Shown here: positions 9,363-17,332 of the stretch, in pieces
Numbering within the stretch: position 1 is the first letter of the stretch
Layout: each line of letters opens with the position of its first letter
From: Bacteroidales bacterium
GTDB taxonomy: Bacteria > Bacteroidota > Bacteroidia > Bacteroidales > Lentimicrobiaceae
Direction of reading: 5' to 3'
DNA length: 35,654 nucleotides
Assembly: GCA_016705005.1 (NCBI GenBank)
Contig: JADIZB010000042.1
Location: 1-35,654 of the forward strand
The notes under the pieces: model-generated
Seen by the model: only the letters and a program-made list of their open reading frames with translations
What the model was told of the DNA's origin: nothing
The model's database searches: none
Position numbers and translations under genes: made by a program

Positions 9363-9370
9363 CAAAGGTA
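9363..9370 (-). promoter_or_regulatory. Candidate Bacteroidota -7 element
   Basis: On the minus strand this reads TACCTTTG, a match to the Bacteroidota TAnnTTTG element, 18 bases before the ATG of the HYC_CC_PP gene. No convincing -33 element is seen. The call rests on sequence match and position only. Confidence 0.45.
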
Positions 9371-9380
9371 ACGTATAAAG

Positions 9381-9843
9381 ATGCAGATTGTTATATGTGT
9401 TATTGATTTTAACTTTGGATTAGCAAGAATAGTGGTTAACATGGAAGAAAGTAATTGTTTATCAATAGTCCGTTAAACTTCTATTTCACGCCTGTTTGTC
9501 TGAGCATTCAGGCAGGAATGTCTTCGTATTGCAAACCTGGCGGTTGACTGTTAAACTTCCATCGCTGGGCAAGCTGCAAACCTGCCTGCCGTCTGGCAGG
9601 GACACCGCAAAAGTTGCAGCTTATCCCACTCTTCATGCTGGAGACAGGCAGCAAAGTGATGATCTTTAAATGTTTATAAATTCAGAAGGCATATTTTTAA
9701 TTACTTGAAAATAAAATATTCAAAAAAGATTAAAGTGGTAATGTATTTGTCAAATAGTAATAATGTGCTAATCGCATGGTTATCATTGAATTGAGATTAT
9801 ACTATTGCTAATTATTTTAAATGGAATGCATTGGAATAAATAG
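9381..9843. other. Intergenic stretch without a gene; contains small GC-rich hairpin
   Basis: I find no coding sequence here. CCTGCC-GTCT-GGCAGG at 9585-9600 forms a perfect 6-bp stem with a tetraloop. A second, looser GCCTG/CAGGC pair lies at 9490-9513. The segment 9480-9660 is more GC-rich than its flanks and repeats the words TGCAAACCTG and TTGCAAACCTGG. This looks like a small REP-like element or a degraded insertion. Confidence 0.45.
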
Positions 9844-9880
9844 AAAGATGTGGTCAGGATGCTTCCCCAACCACATCTTT
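9844..9880 (-). terminator. Likely intrinsic terminator of the 9897-10421 gene
   Basis: AAAGATGTGGT (9844-9854) and ACCACATCTTT (9870-9880) form a perfect 11-bp stem with a 15-base loop, 16 bases beyond the stop of the lipoprotein gene on the minus strand. A short T-rich stretch follows on that strand. Confidence 0.7.
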
Positions 9881-9896
9881 ATTCATATCCTATATT

Positions 9897-10421
9897 TCAA
9901 TAATGAAGATTGTGCATTGAACTATGGTTGGCCCTTACCGTTTGCATTTGGTCGTAACAGGCTTTTATGTTTGCAGACATGTATTGTACTAAGTTGTTAC
10001 TCATCATGCTTTGATACATTAAGCTGTCGGTATGGTGGTAATTATGGGTTGCATTCATATTGCTTTGATATTCAATAGAATCTAAACCACACATTTCTCC
10101 TTCATCATCACCATGCATGTTCATGTGATGATTTTCGGCACCATTTACGTGCTTGGTATAGATATCATGATTATACTCGTAGAAGTGAAGCGAATAAAGA
10201 CTGTCACAATCATGATAGATATTCTCCTGAGCATAGCACAAACTATGGTCATTAACTGCATTTTTGTGCAATCCAATCATAACGTTGGTTGCATCAATAG
10301 ATTTCTTTAAATCAAGCTGAAGATTATCCAGCGCAACCGTTGATTGATCGTCATTGTTTTTAGAACAGGATACTGTAATCAGTATTCCTGTAGCAACTAT
10401 TGCCAGAATCATTTTATTCAT
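9897..10421 (-). CDS. His/Met-rich lipoprotein, unknown family
   Basis: The ATG at 10421 gives a lipoprotein signal (MNKMILAIVATGILITVSC, Cys19). The longer upstream frame overlaps the DUF6660 remnant and is unlikely. The 174-residue product carries many His and Met residues at 95-104 (AENHHMNMHG) and at 123-140 (NATHNYHHTDSLMYQSMM), plus Cys at 62, 72, 111 and 155. Its DSLYSLHFYEYNH segment resembles the lipoprotein at 8199-8684. It is probably a periplasmic metal-binding protein. It lies last in the block with the DMT and CDF-like carriers and is followed by a terminator hairpin. Confidence 0.72.
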   Translation of the reverse strand: MNKMILAIVATGILITVSCSKNNDDQSTVALDNLQLDLKKSIDATNVMIGLHKNAVNDHSLCYAQENIYHDCDSLYSLHFYEYNHDIYTKHVNGAENHHMNMHGDDEGEMCGLDSIEYQSNMNATHNYHHTDSLMYQSMMSNNLVQYMSANIKACYDQMQTVRANHSSMHNLHY

Positions 10422-10512
10422 AAGAAGTTTTTTTATGATGTGAGTATTCCTGTTTGAATTTGGCGTGTAGCAAATTGTATTGAAGGATAGAAACCAACAG
10501 TAACAAAATAGC

Positions 10513-10798
10513 TTATTGAACAAATCGGAGGGCGCCAGACCTGGTGAAGACAATTTATATAAATGCCGTCAAAGCGACGGGAGATGTAATTTACCCAAAT
10601 TGGGGCAGGAGTGTATTGTGCCATCACAGGTGTTGTAACAACCGGCTTGCCGCTACAGTTACAATGGCAGAATGGCGAACATAAACAAGGGCTTTCGTTA
10701 CATTCCAAATCGTGAGTACAATCTATAGAAACAGTATTGGAAACTAAGCACAGATGATCTTGCGGTCGATTTGTTTGAGTATTTGATTTAACTGGTGA
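10513..10798 (-). pseudogene. Damaged DUF6660-like small exported protein
   Basis: The open frame contains CTHDLECNESPCLCSPFCHCNC, a tail with YTPAPIWVNYISRRFDG, and HQVWRPP. This matches the layout of the intact DUF6660-like gene at 22326-22637 (CSPFCTCNCC ... SIWQPPKLV). Two parts are missing: no ATG or signal peptide precedes the Cys cluster in this frame, which opens after a stop at 10799-10801, and the expected stop after WRPP is lost. A one-base shift after WRPP would give RFVQ and TAA at 10513-10515. It is probably a gene truncated at the N-terminus and shifted at the C-terminus. A start in another frame through an indel is possible. Confidence 0.6.
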
Positions 10799-10804
10799 CT
10801 ATTT

Positions 10805-11441
10805 TTAATTATATTCACAGTTGTCATTTCCACAACAAGCCTTCCCTTTGGCTTTCTCAAATGCTTCCCGGCCTTCAGATACCGAAAAGTAAATTAACCC
10901 GGCAGCGCCAATAGCATCCGCATAAGTGAATCCAGTCAGTTCGTAAACAAGGCTTGACGCAAGTAAAACGATTGACATACACACAGACTTTGGTGCAATT
11001 CGCATCGACAAGAATTGGTTCGGAATTTAACTGCCGGCCGGCTTTCTTCTTTGCTTTCATAAGCCAAATCATTACAGCAATTGAAACCAGGGATATGATT
11101 ACTCCCCAAAGTGTTGTTTCAGGTTTATGATGGTTGATTATGTTTACCACAATGCCTGCCAGTAACCCTACTGAGAGCAGATAGAATGAGGTGCCGGAAA
11201 TTTGAAGGGCTTTTATTTCGAAATTGCTCTTAGGACTGTCTGGGTTTTGCCTGATGCGTATGATCATAATAGCAATACCAATCCCTGAAATTACTTCAAT
11301 AAAACTATCAACACCAAAACCGAAGAGTGCCAACGTTTCATCCTGAACCCCAAACCAGATTGAAACAAGCCCCTCGATGATGTTATAAATGATTGTAAAA
11401 ATGGCAAGACCTGTAGCAGTTTTATATAGATTCGTTTCCAT
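10805..11441 (-). pseudogene. CDF-like cation transporter, one frameshift
   Basis: Small multi-pass cation transporter (about 211 residues when joined). The first frame starts at 11441 (METNLYKTATG) and gives hydrophobic segments including FGVDSFIEVISGIG, where Asp/Glu sit as in CDF-type metal sites, and ILVDANCTKVC before the last helices. The frame is then lost near 10980. The remaining C-terminus is in another frame (SIVLLASSLVYELTGFTYADAIGAAG, tail ACCGNDNCEYN). The expected sequence at the junction is KVC-x-YMSIVLL, so about two bases appear to be missing, possibly from a TATATG that now reads TATG. The Cys-rich tail fits metal binding. It lies 28 bases downstream of the DMT transporter and is probably co-transcribed with it. 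Confidence 0.78.
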
Positions 11442-11469
11442 TGGATTTTACTTCTAAATTCATGGTTAA

Positions 11470-12510
11470 CTAATTATGTGAATGCCTGTGATGCAGATCA
11501 GGATAGTGCGGATGTTCGTGGACCAAGGGATTATGGGTGTGAAAATGTGAATGCCATTTGCCCTCAGGAATCGTTATACCCTCATGTGTATGGTTGTGAT
11601 GACCATCGGCGTGCTGATGATAATGGATGTGTTCCATTGCAACATGCGTGTGCAAATGCTTATGGGATAACAGGTAGGTTACAATTACTGCCAATGCCAG
11701 GAGGACAATAGAAATAACATGCACCCATTGAAAAGATCCCTGGTAAAATATATAAGATAAAACCACGCCCCATATCGGAGCCGTCGAAAACATAATCTGT
11801 CCCCTGGTTGCACCTAGATTCTGTGCCGAAGTAACATAAAGCATGATACTGAATCCATAAGAGAAAATTCCTACCAATAAAGCAGGGCCAACATTTCCCA
11901 TAGTTATAGGTTGATTTGCTATCAGGCAACCGATGAGCAGGTTGACTGAACCGGCCACAATGCCTTTCAGGAAAGTGACCGACTGAGGCGAAGCTCCATC
12001 GGTCAGGGCCGTCAAATGGTTGTCAATGCCCCAGGAAATGCATGCTGCTGTAATAAGTAAGGCCGAAATTAACCCGCTTGAACCTTCACCCAATGTAGTA
12101 ACTATCCCCGCTATGACCGTAAGACCAACGCCAATCCATGTATTTCTGTCGAGTGTGTCTTTAAAAATCAAAATTCCTAAAATGGCTGTGGCTACCAGTT
12201 CCATATTCAGCCAGATAGAAACCGATGCTGCATTGGCTGTTTTTAATCCGGCCAATAAAAGCACTGGTCCAAGAAAACCACCAAAAAAAATAATTCCCAA
12301 AGTCTTAGCCCTGCTTCCCTTGTGAAATAACAATTTTAGGTTGTTGTTTTTGCGGAAAATATATGGCAACATTGCCAAAGCCGCACCAAGATAAAGCAAG
12401 CCTGCCAACTGAAAGGAATTTAGCCCATTTAACAGCAGTTTGCTGAAAGGTGTTGCAACTCCAAAAAGGAACCCGGAGAGCAGGCCTGTAATTATTGCAA
12501 AACGTTTCAT
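11470..12510 (-). CDS. DMT/EamA-family transporter with long His-rich tail
   Basis: A 346-residue membrane protein of the drug/metabolite transporter type with about ten TM segments (MKRFAIITGLLSGFLFG through VHVISIVLLALAVIVTYLL) in two EamA-like halves. The start at 12510 is preferred. The longer frame needs a TTG start at 12537. After the last helix comes a tail of about 60 residues with more than 20 histidines (HLHTHVAMEHIHYHQH, DGHHNHTHEG, WHSHFHTH, HRHSHN). Such tails usually bind Zn, Ni or Co and suggest metal regulation or export. The substrate cannot be read from the sequence. The neighbours (CDF-like carrier, metal lipoproteins) support a metal-linked role. Confidence 0.85.
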   Translation of the reverse strand: MKRFAIITGLLSGFLFGVATPFSKLLLNGLNSFQLAGLLYLGAALAMLPYIFRKNNNLKLLFHKGSRAKTLGIIFFGGFLGPVLLLAGLKTANAASVSIWLNMELVATAILGILIFKDTLDRNTWIGVGLTVIAGIVTTLGEGSSGLISALLITAACISWGIDNHLTALTDGASPQSVTFLKGIVAGSVNLLIGCLIANQPITMGNVGPALLVGIFSYGFSIMLYVTSAQNLGATRGQIMFSTAPIWGVVLSYIFYQGSFQWVHVISIVLLALAVIVTYLLSHKHLHTHVAMEHIHYHQHADGHHNHTHEGITIPEGKWHSHFHTHNPLVHEHPHYPDLHHRHSHN

Positions 12511-12737
12511 AGTTGTGCCATATTCAAATTTACTCAACTAAACCACAAATTTAATAATGAATTAATGGTTTCGTTCAGTTTAATGCGGTTTGTTTGATCC
12601 TTTAATAAAAACTTTCTACGAACTTTCTTGCTATACTCAACATGAGATTTTCCGTGTTTTTTGCCAAATATTTTGCTTCAAGTCGCATCTGCACCTGAAA
12701 TAACAAGGTAAAGACGTTCGGAATAATCGGGAATAAC

Positions 12738-14825
12738 CTATTTTCGTAAAATCCTCAGGGCATTAAAAATCGCAATTAAAGCAACACCCATATCTCCGAA
12801 AACAGCTTCCCACATGGTAGCGATACCGAACACACCAAGAACAATGAAAACCAATTTTACACCCATAGCAAAATAGATATTCTGCCACACAATTTTCCGA
12901 GTTATTTTAGCAACATCAATGGCCAGGGCAACTTTCGAAGGTGAATCTGTCATCAGCACCACATCGGCAGTTTCGATAGCAGCATCGGAACCAAGGGCTC
13001 CCATGGCAATGCCTATATCCGCACGGGCAAGTACCGGAGCGTCATTAATACCATCACCAACAAAAGCAACTTTGCCTCCTTTGTTTTCAGCTATTAATAA
13101 TTCGATATGTTTTACTTTATCTTCAGGCAGCAGTTCATAGTAAAACCTGTCAATTCCTAATCTTTTCGCAAAAGCTTGCGCAACATATTGATTATCACCG
13201 GTAAGCATGACCGTTTGTATCTTTTTTGCTTTTAAATTTTCAATTGCTTCAATCGCATCATCTTTCAAACTGTCGGAAATAATTATGTACCCGGCATAGA
13301 CATTATCAATGGCTACATGCACCACCGTGCCATCAACCTGACAAACGGGATGCACGATGTTTTCCTTATGTAATAGCTTATCATTGCCTGCAAGAATTGT
13401 TTTGCCATCCACAACAGCCTTAATGCCATGTCCCGAAATTTCGTCTGCCTGTGTGATTTTAGTATTGTCAATTTTATCGGGATAAGCCTCAGTAATGGAT
13501 TGTGCTACCGGATGATTGGAGTGTACTTCCGCATAAGCCGCGTACTCCAGAATTTGTTCTTTAGAAAAACCGTTGGAGGTAACAACTTCCGAAACCTTAA
13601 ATTCTCCCTTGGTGAGTGTGCCTGTTTTATCGAACACCACCGTTCTAACCTGTGTCAGAGCGTCCAGAAAATTAGAGCCTTTTACCAGAATGCCTTTACG
13701 TGATGCCAAACCAACTCCGCCAAAATATCCCAACGGGATACTGATGACCAAAGCACAGGGACAGGAAATTACCAATACAACCAGGGCGCGGTAAATCCAA
13801 TCGGTGAACGTTTGTCCGCTGAATAACAGCGGGGGTAATACAGCCAGCAACAAAGCTCCTATAACCACTATCGGAGTATAGTAGCGTGCAAAAGTTGTAA
13901 TGAACTTTTCGGTTTCCGCTTTTTGTGATGTGGCATTTTCAACAAGTTCGAGAATCTTTGATACTGACGACTCGCCAAATAGTTTATTGACTTTTATAGT
14001 TAGTAAACCGGATTGATTGATCGTCCCTGCCATCACTTCATCTTTTTCTTTTACACTACGGGGAACACTTTCACCGGTTAATGCAGCGGTGTCAAGAAAC
14101 GAATTGCCTTCGAGGATAGTTCCATCGAGTGGTACTTTCTCGCCTGCTTTGACAATGATGGTGTCGCCCACCTTTACCTCTTCGGGGGAAACTTTTATTA
14201 TCTCCGTGCCTGACTTCAGATTGGCATATTCGGGTTTGATTTCCAGCAAGGCTTTAATAGATTTACGTGAACGGCCAACTGCAATATCCTGGAAAAGTTC
14301 GCCCACCACATAAAATAGCATTACCGCCACGGCTTCGGGCATTTGATCAATTGCAAAAGCTCCGAGTGTAGCTATGGTCATTAAAAACTGCTCGTTAAAA
14401 ACCTGCCCCCTGATGATGCTTTTTACAGCCGATGACACAACGCCCCATCCTACAATCAGATAACCGGTACCGAAAACCAAATACTCCGCAATGTGAAAAG
14501 GGGTATTGTGTATTTTATCTTCAAATATGATTCCTGCAATTAATAGTAGCAGACCTGAAGCTGCTTTTAGTATTGTCCATTTGTTTTCTGCAAGTTCGCT
14601 TGTTGAAACCAATATTTGCTGCTTCTTAATATCTTCTACTTCAACATCTGGCTCTATCTCTTTAATTCTGGTTTTCACCTTTTCAATGTTGTCAGTATCA
14701 ATTGTCATTGTGGCGTTTGCGAAATTTACGGATACAAATTTCACACCGCCTAGTTTTGTGAGGTTGTCTTCTATTTTTGAAGCACAAGAGGCACAATCGA
14801 GATTTTTTAACTGGTATTTTTTCAT
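12738..14825 (-). CDS. zntA: P1B-type heavy-metal ATPase (Zn/Cd/Pb type)
   Basis: ATP-driven export of soft/borderline divalent metals from the cytoplasm. An N-terminal HMA domain has CASC at residues 11-14. TGES is at 250-253 (actuator), the ion-binding ISCPCALVISIPLG at 353-366, and the phosphorylation loop DKTGT at 399-403. NHPVA at 437-441 carries the HP dipeptide of the N-domain, and GDGINDAP is further on. The CPC motif with the SIPLGYFGG context and the C-terminal helices is of the CadA/ZntA class rather than the CopA class. At 695 residues it is full length. It is the last gene of a run that starts at the Fur gene at 23105. A short gap to the interrupted gene upstream (14854) suggests the same transcript. 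Confidence 0.92.
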   Translation of the reverse strand: MKKYQLKNLDCASCASKIEDNLTKLGGVKFVSVNFANATMTIDTDNIEKVKTRIKEIEPDVEVEDIKKQQILVSTSELAENKWTILKAASGLLLLIAGIIFEDKIHNTPFHIAEYLVFGTGYLIVGWGVVSSAVKSIIRGQVFNEQFLMTIATLGAFAIDQMPEAVAVMLFYVVGELFQDIAVGRSRKSIKALLEIKPEYANLKSGTEIIKVSPEEVKVGDTIIVKAGEKVPLDGTILEGNSFLDTAALTGESVPRSVKEKDEVMAGTINQSGLLTIKVNKLFGESSVSKILELVENATSQKAETEKFITTFARYYTPIVVIGALLLAVLPPLLFSGQTFTDWIYRALVVLVISCPCALVISIPLGYFGGVGLASRKGILVKGSNFLDALTQVRTVVFDKTGTLTKGEFKVSEVVTSNGFSKEQILEYAAYAEVHSNHPVAQSITEAYPDKIDNTKITQADEISGHGIKAVVDGKTILAGNDKLLHKENIVHPVCQVDGTVVHVAIDNVYAGYIIISDSLKDDAIEAIENLKAKKIQTVMLTGDNQYVAQAFAKRLGIDRFYYELLPEDKVKHIELLIAENKGGKVAFVGDGINDAPVLARADIGIAMGALGSDAAIETADVVLMTDSPSKVALAIDVAKITRKIVWQNIYFAMGVKLVFIVLGVFGIATMWEAVFGDMGVALIAIFNALRILRK

Positions 14826-14853
14826 CTTCGCGTTTTGTTATATCTCATTCCTA

Positions 14854-15393
14854 TTAATTCCTTTGCTTTTTTAATATCAACTGATCAAATTGAACACTGA
14901 TGTATTCTTTTAGACCGGTTAAACCAAAATTAAACTGAGAAGTATTCAATCCAACAAAGCCGAATAAACGACACACATAAGTTATAGGTCTCTTACTATG
15001 CTCAATAGTTGGTACTAAAATGAATTGCTTCTGAATATTATTAGCGTTAACCGTTATAGGAACATTTAATTTAAGTACCGGATGTTCCCAAGTTATAAAA
15101 TCGTCATCAGGTATTGTTCCGGTAAAATCAACACAAACAGAATTTTTCTTAGTCTGAATCAGCGAATCAAGAAATGCAACTCCTGTTCTAAATGTTTTTA
15201 AATCAACTTTGCCAACAAACACTTTGGTTGTATAATTGAGGAAGAACTTTAGATTGCTGCTCTGAGCAACTATTCGTTCCCTCTTTTACTCGCCGGTAAT
15301 GACTATGTTCCCTTCAACTGTGCGATATATGGTTTGCGCCCGGGTATAATACCCGGATACCAAAAACAGGACTAAAATTAAAGTTGCTTTCAT
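14854..15393 (-). pseudogene. Secreted protein of unknown function, split by an in-frame stop
   Basis: MKATLILVLFLVSGYYTRAQ, starting at 15393, is a typical signal peptide. The mature part begins TIYRTVEGNIVITGE and meets TAA at 15286-15288. The same frame stays open after the stop (KRERIVAQSSNLKFFLNY, FTGTIPDDDFITWEHP, LKEYISVQFDQLILKK) down to 14854. The two parts read as one beta-rich exported protein of about 178 residues with a nonsense change. Without readthrough the second part has only a GTG (15222) as a start and no signal. The fold may be YceI-like, but I cannot assign it. It lies between the zinc-ribbon gene and the P-type ATPase. Confidence 0.6.
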
Positions 15394-15774
15394 GGCTTTT
15401 GCAATTTTTAAATTGTTTTTGTAACATATAGGGCACCACTTACCCTGCTTAACATTATCGGGCGTTGATTCAAACCGGTGACCGTTCCTGCAGAGCCAAA
15501 GCATTTTTGTTTTGCAATTCCCATATATTGTTGAGAGGCACTCCCCTTCATGTTCTTCGGCTATTTGGTGCATGGCTTTCATTCCAAGAGGTTGGTTGCC
15601 CGCGCAAACCGGGCACCAACTCTTGCGAACTTTGATGCTAAAAGGGCTAGCAGTCCATTGATGCCCCATTTTGCACTGCCAGAGAAGTTTCCTTTTATTG
15701 TTGGAATAATTCTGTGACAAGCAGTTTCCCCCTTTTTTCTTTGCAATTCTTTGCAATTTTGAAATCGGTTTCAT
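15286..15774 (-). CDS. Two-repeat zinc-ribbon protein running into a signal-peptide protein
   Basis: Residues 1-120 hold two copies of a treble-clef/zinc-ribbon repeat of the kind called probable zinc-ribbon domain (DUF4379-like). Repeat one has C34, H38, C54 and C57 (LLWQCKMGHQW ... SWCPVC). Repeat two has C95, H99, C114 and C117 (LWLCRNGHRF ... KWCPIC). Each opens with an IA...GG/GE-x-CLS segment. There is no stop after repeat two. The frame runs directly into MKATLILVLFLV, the signal peptide of the next, interrupted gene, and stops at 15286. Either the reading frame is a fusion by loss of a stop, or the true second gene starts inside it. It lies 19 bases after the PII-like gene, so it is probably in the pump operon. 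The role is unknown, and such ribbons often bind nucleic acid. Confidence 0.65.
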   Translation of the reverse strand: MKPISKLQRIAKKKGGNCLSQNYSNNKRKLLWQCKMGHQWTASPFSIKVRKSWCPVCAGNQPLGMKAMHQIAEEHEGECLSTIYGNCKTKMLWLCRNGHRFESTPDNVKQGKWCPICYKNNLKIAKAMKATLILVLFLVSGYYTRAQTIYRTVEGNIVITGE

Positions 15775-15793
15775 GGCTATTCCAATTTTATTC

Positions 15794-16117
15794 TCAAGCC
15801 TCCAGTCCCGTTTTTACGCGGAAAACCTTATACAAATCCGAAACATAAATAAGGCCATCGCCGGGATTGCCGGTGCGTCCATTAGAGGAAATAATGCTGA
15901 CAATTTTTTCGACTTCAGAATCATTGCACACAACGATAATTACAGCCACTTCGCTGTCAGTAATTGAAAAATGCATTGAAAGCGATGAATCGTCGCTGTT
16001 AAAGTTTCCTGTACCCTCGGCCAATGTAACAGTTAAATTTTCATAACCGGCCTGTAACAATTGGCTCAGGATATCATTCGCTTTAAAAGGCTTTACTATT
16101 GCTTTTACTTCTTTCAT
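15794..16117 (-). CDS. PII-like signalling protein linked to a metal efflux operon
   Basis: A 107-residue protein with the PII ferredoxin-like fold signature: KEVKAIVKPFKANDILSQLL at the start, VAVIIVVCNDSEVEKIVSII in the middle and RTGNPGDGLIYVSDLYKVFRVKTG at the end, as in the PII B- and C-loops. The T-loop region is short and lacks the uridylylated tyrosine context of GlnB. It lies 21 bases after the CzcB adaptor, away from any ammonium transporter or glutamine synthetase. This fits the PII-like group reported next to CzcA/CusA-type pumps. Regulation of pump or adaptor by ligand or metal binding is inferred. Canonical nitrogen control is unlikely. Confidence 0.85.
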   Translation of the reverse strand: MKEVKAIVKPFKANDILSQLLQAGYENLTVTLAEGTGNFNSDDSSLSMHFSITDSEVAVIIVVCNDSEVEKIVSIISSNGRTGNPGDGLIYVSDLYKVFRVKTGLEA

Positions 16118-16138
16118 AATAATTATGTTTTTTGTTAA

Positions 16139-17320
16139 TTAACAGGCCATTTCACCGGCATTTTTCTTTGCCGAAAGGAGGTTGTAGGCACCTTTTACAA
16201 CGACTTTGGCTGTTTTAAAGTCAAAACCTTCGGGTAACACGATTTCGGTAAAGCCTTTGTCGGAGACTCCTTTCTGTACCTGTATCATACGGTATTCCGT
16301 AAAGGGTTTACCTTCTTCAACTTTGTTTTTTTCGAAAACAAAAATGTAGTCTTTCTCATCGAAACTGGTAATTGCTTCGTTAGGTACAGAAGTTACCTGG
16401 TTTAAAGATGCTTCGATTTCAGCATTGACATACATGCCCGGCATAACGTTTTTACAATTACCGGAAACAGTAGCATATACTTTGAAGGTTTTATCATCAC
16501 TGATTGATTTGCCTGTCTGATAAATAACAGCATCGTGTTGTTCGGATTCGTTGTTAATAAAGAACCTGATTTTCTGGCCGGTTGAGGCTTTATCCGCATC
16601 TTTTTCAAATAAGGTAAGTTCGAGGAAAAGATTGTCGCTATTCACAATTTCGAACAATACATCGGAAGGGGAAACGAATTTGCCGATATTTACATTAACC
16701 GTTTTTACATACCCGCTTATTGGAGATACCACTGGTATTGAACGAGAGATATTATCATCGGTAAGATTTGAAGGATTAATGCCAATGAGTGCAAGTTTCT
16801 GCTCCAAAGCCTTCAACTGAGTTTTGAAGCTTTTATATTCAGAAGTTACCTGTTGCAGATTTTTTTGTGAGTAAACATCGTCCTTGTAAAGTTCGGTATG
16901 CCTTTTATATTCGGCTTCGGCATATTCGAGCTTGTTTTTAGTTTCCAGGTAATTTTGCTGAATATCAATAAATTCCTGATTTTCGAGAATGGCCAGTGTT
17001 TGGCCTTTGGTTACGGTACTTCCAGGCATAAGTGATGCGCTTTTAACGAAACCGCCCAGAGGAGAGGAAACAGTCGCAAGGTTTTGTGGGGCAACAGCTA
17101 TCAGGCCACTTACTTTAAGCGTGCCGCTGAGAGAGCGCATGTCGATTGCCCCGGTTTCGATACCAGAGAGTTTCACCTGGTCGTCGCGTAATTCGACAAT
17201 GCTGTCAGGTATGACTTCGACTTCTTCTACATCGATTGTTTTCTTTTCATTGTTACAGGAGGATAATGCTACAATGAATACTGAAAGGGTGATGAATGAT
17301 TTTATGCTATGTTTTATCAT
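16139..17320 (-). CDS. czcB: CzcB-like RND periplasmic adaptor lipoprotein
   Basis: A 393-residue adaptor. The N-terminal lipoprotein signal ends FIVALSSC (Cys22), so it is anchored by lipid to the inner membrane. The barrel-sandwich halves are seen in SSPLGGFVKSASLMPGSTVTKGQ and PVVSPISGYVKTVNVNIGKFV. Between them lies a coiled-coil hairpin (about 120-185; NYLETKNKLEYAEAEYKRH ... LKALEQKLALIG). The beta-barrel contains ASTGQKIRFFIN and VMPGMYVNAEIE. It starts 12 bases beyond the stop of the CzcA-TolC fusion, so they form one operon. With the channel fused to the pump, these two genes would make the whole tripartite complex. Confidence 0.92.
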   Translation of the reverse strand: MIKHSIKSFITLSVFIVALSSCNNEKKTIDVEEVEVIPDSIVELRDDQVKLSGIETGAIDMRSLSGTLKVSGLIAVAPQNLATVSSPLGGFVKSASLMPGSTVTKGQTLAILENQEFIDIQQNYLETKNKLEYAEAEYKRHTELYKDDVYSQKNLQQVTSEYKSFKTQLKALEQKLALIGINPSNLTDDNISRSIPVVSPISGYVKTVNVNIGKFVSPSDVLFEIVNSDNLFLELTLFEKDADKASTGQKIRFFINNESEQHDAVIYQTGKSISDDKTFKVYATVSGNCKNVMPGMYVNAEIEASLNQVTSVPNEAITSFDEKDYIFVFEKNKVEEGKPFTEYRMIQVQKGVSDKGFTEIVLPEGFDFKTAKVVVKGAYNLLSAKKNAGEMAC

Positions 17321-17332
17321 GATTTGTTGGAT

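Noticed and set aside
9585..9600. CCTGCC-GTCT-GGCAGG hairpin as a CRISPR repeat or origin
   Set aside because: There is only one copy and no spaced array or iterons. It is kept only as a small hairpin.
9821..10310. Plus-strand frames opposite the His/Met lipoprotein
   Set aside because: They are antisense shadows. The minus-strand gene has a lipobox and a terminator.
15794..16117. Canonical GlnB/GlnK nitrogen regulator
   Set aside because: There is no amtB or glnA nearby and no GlnB-type T-loop, and its place in a metal operon favours the PII-like group.
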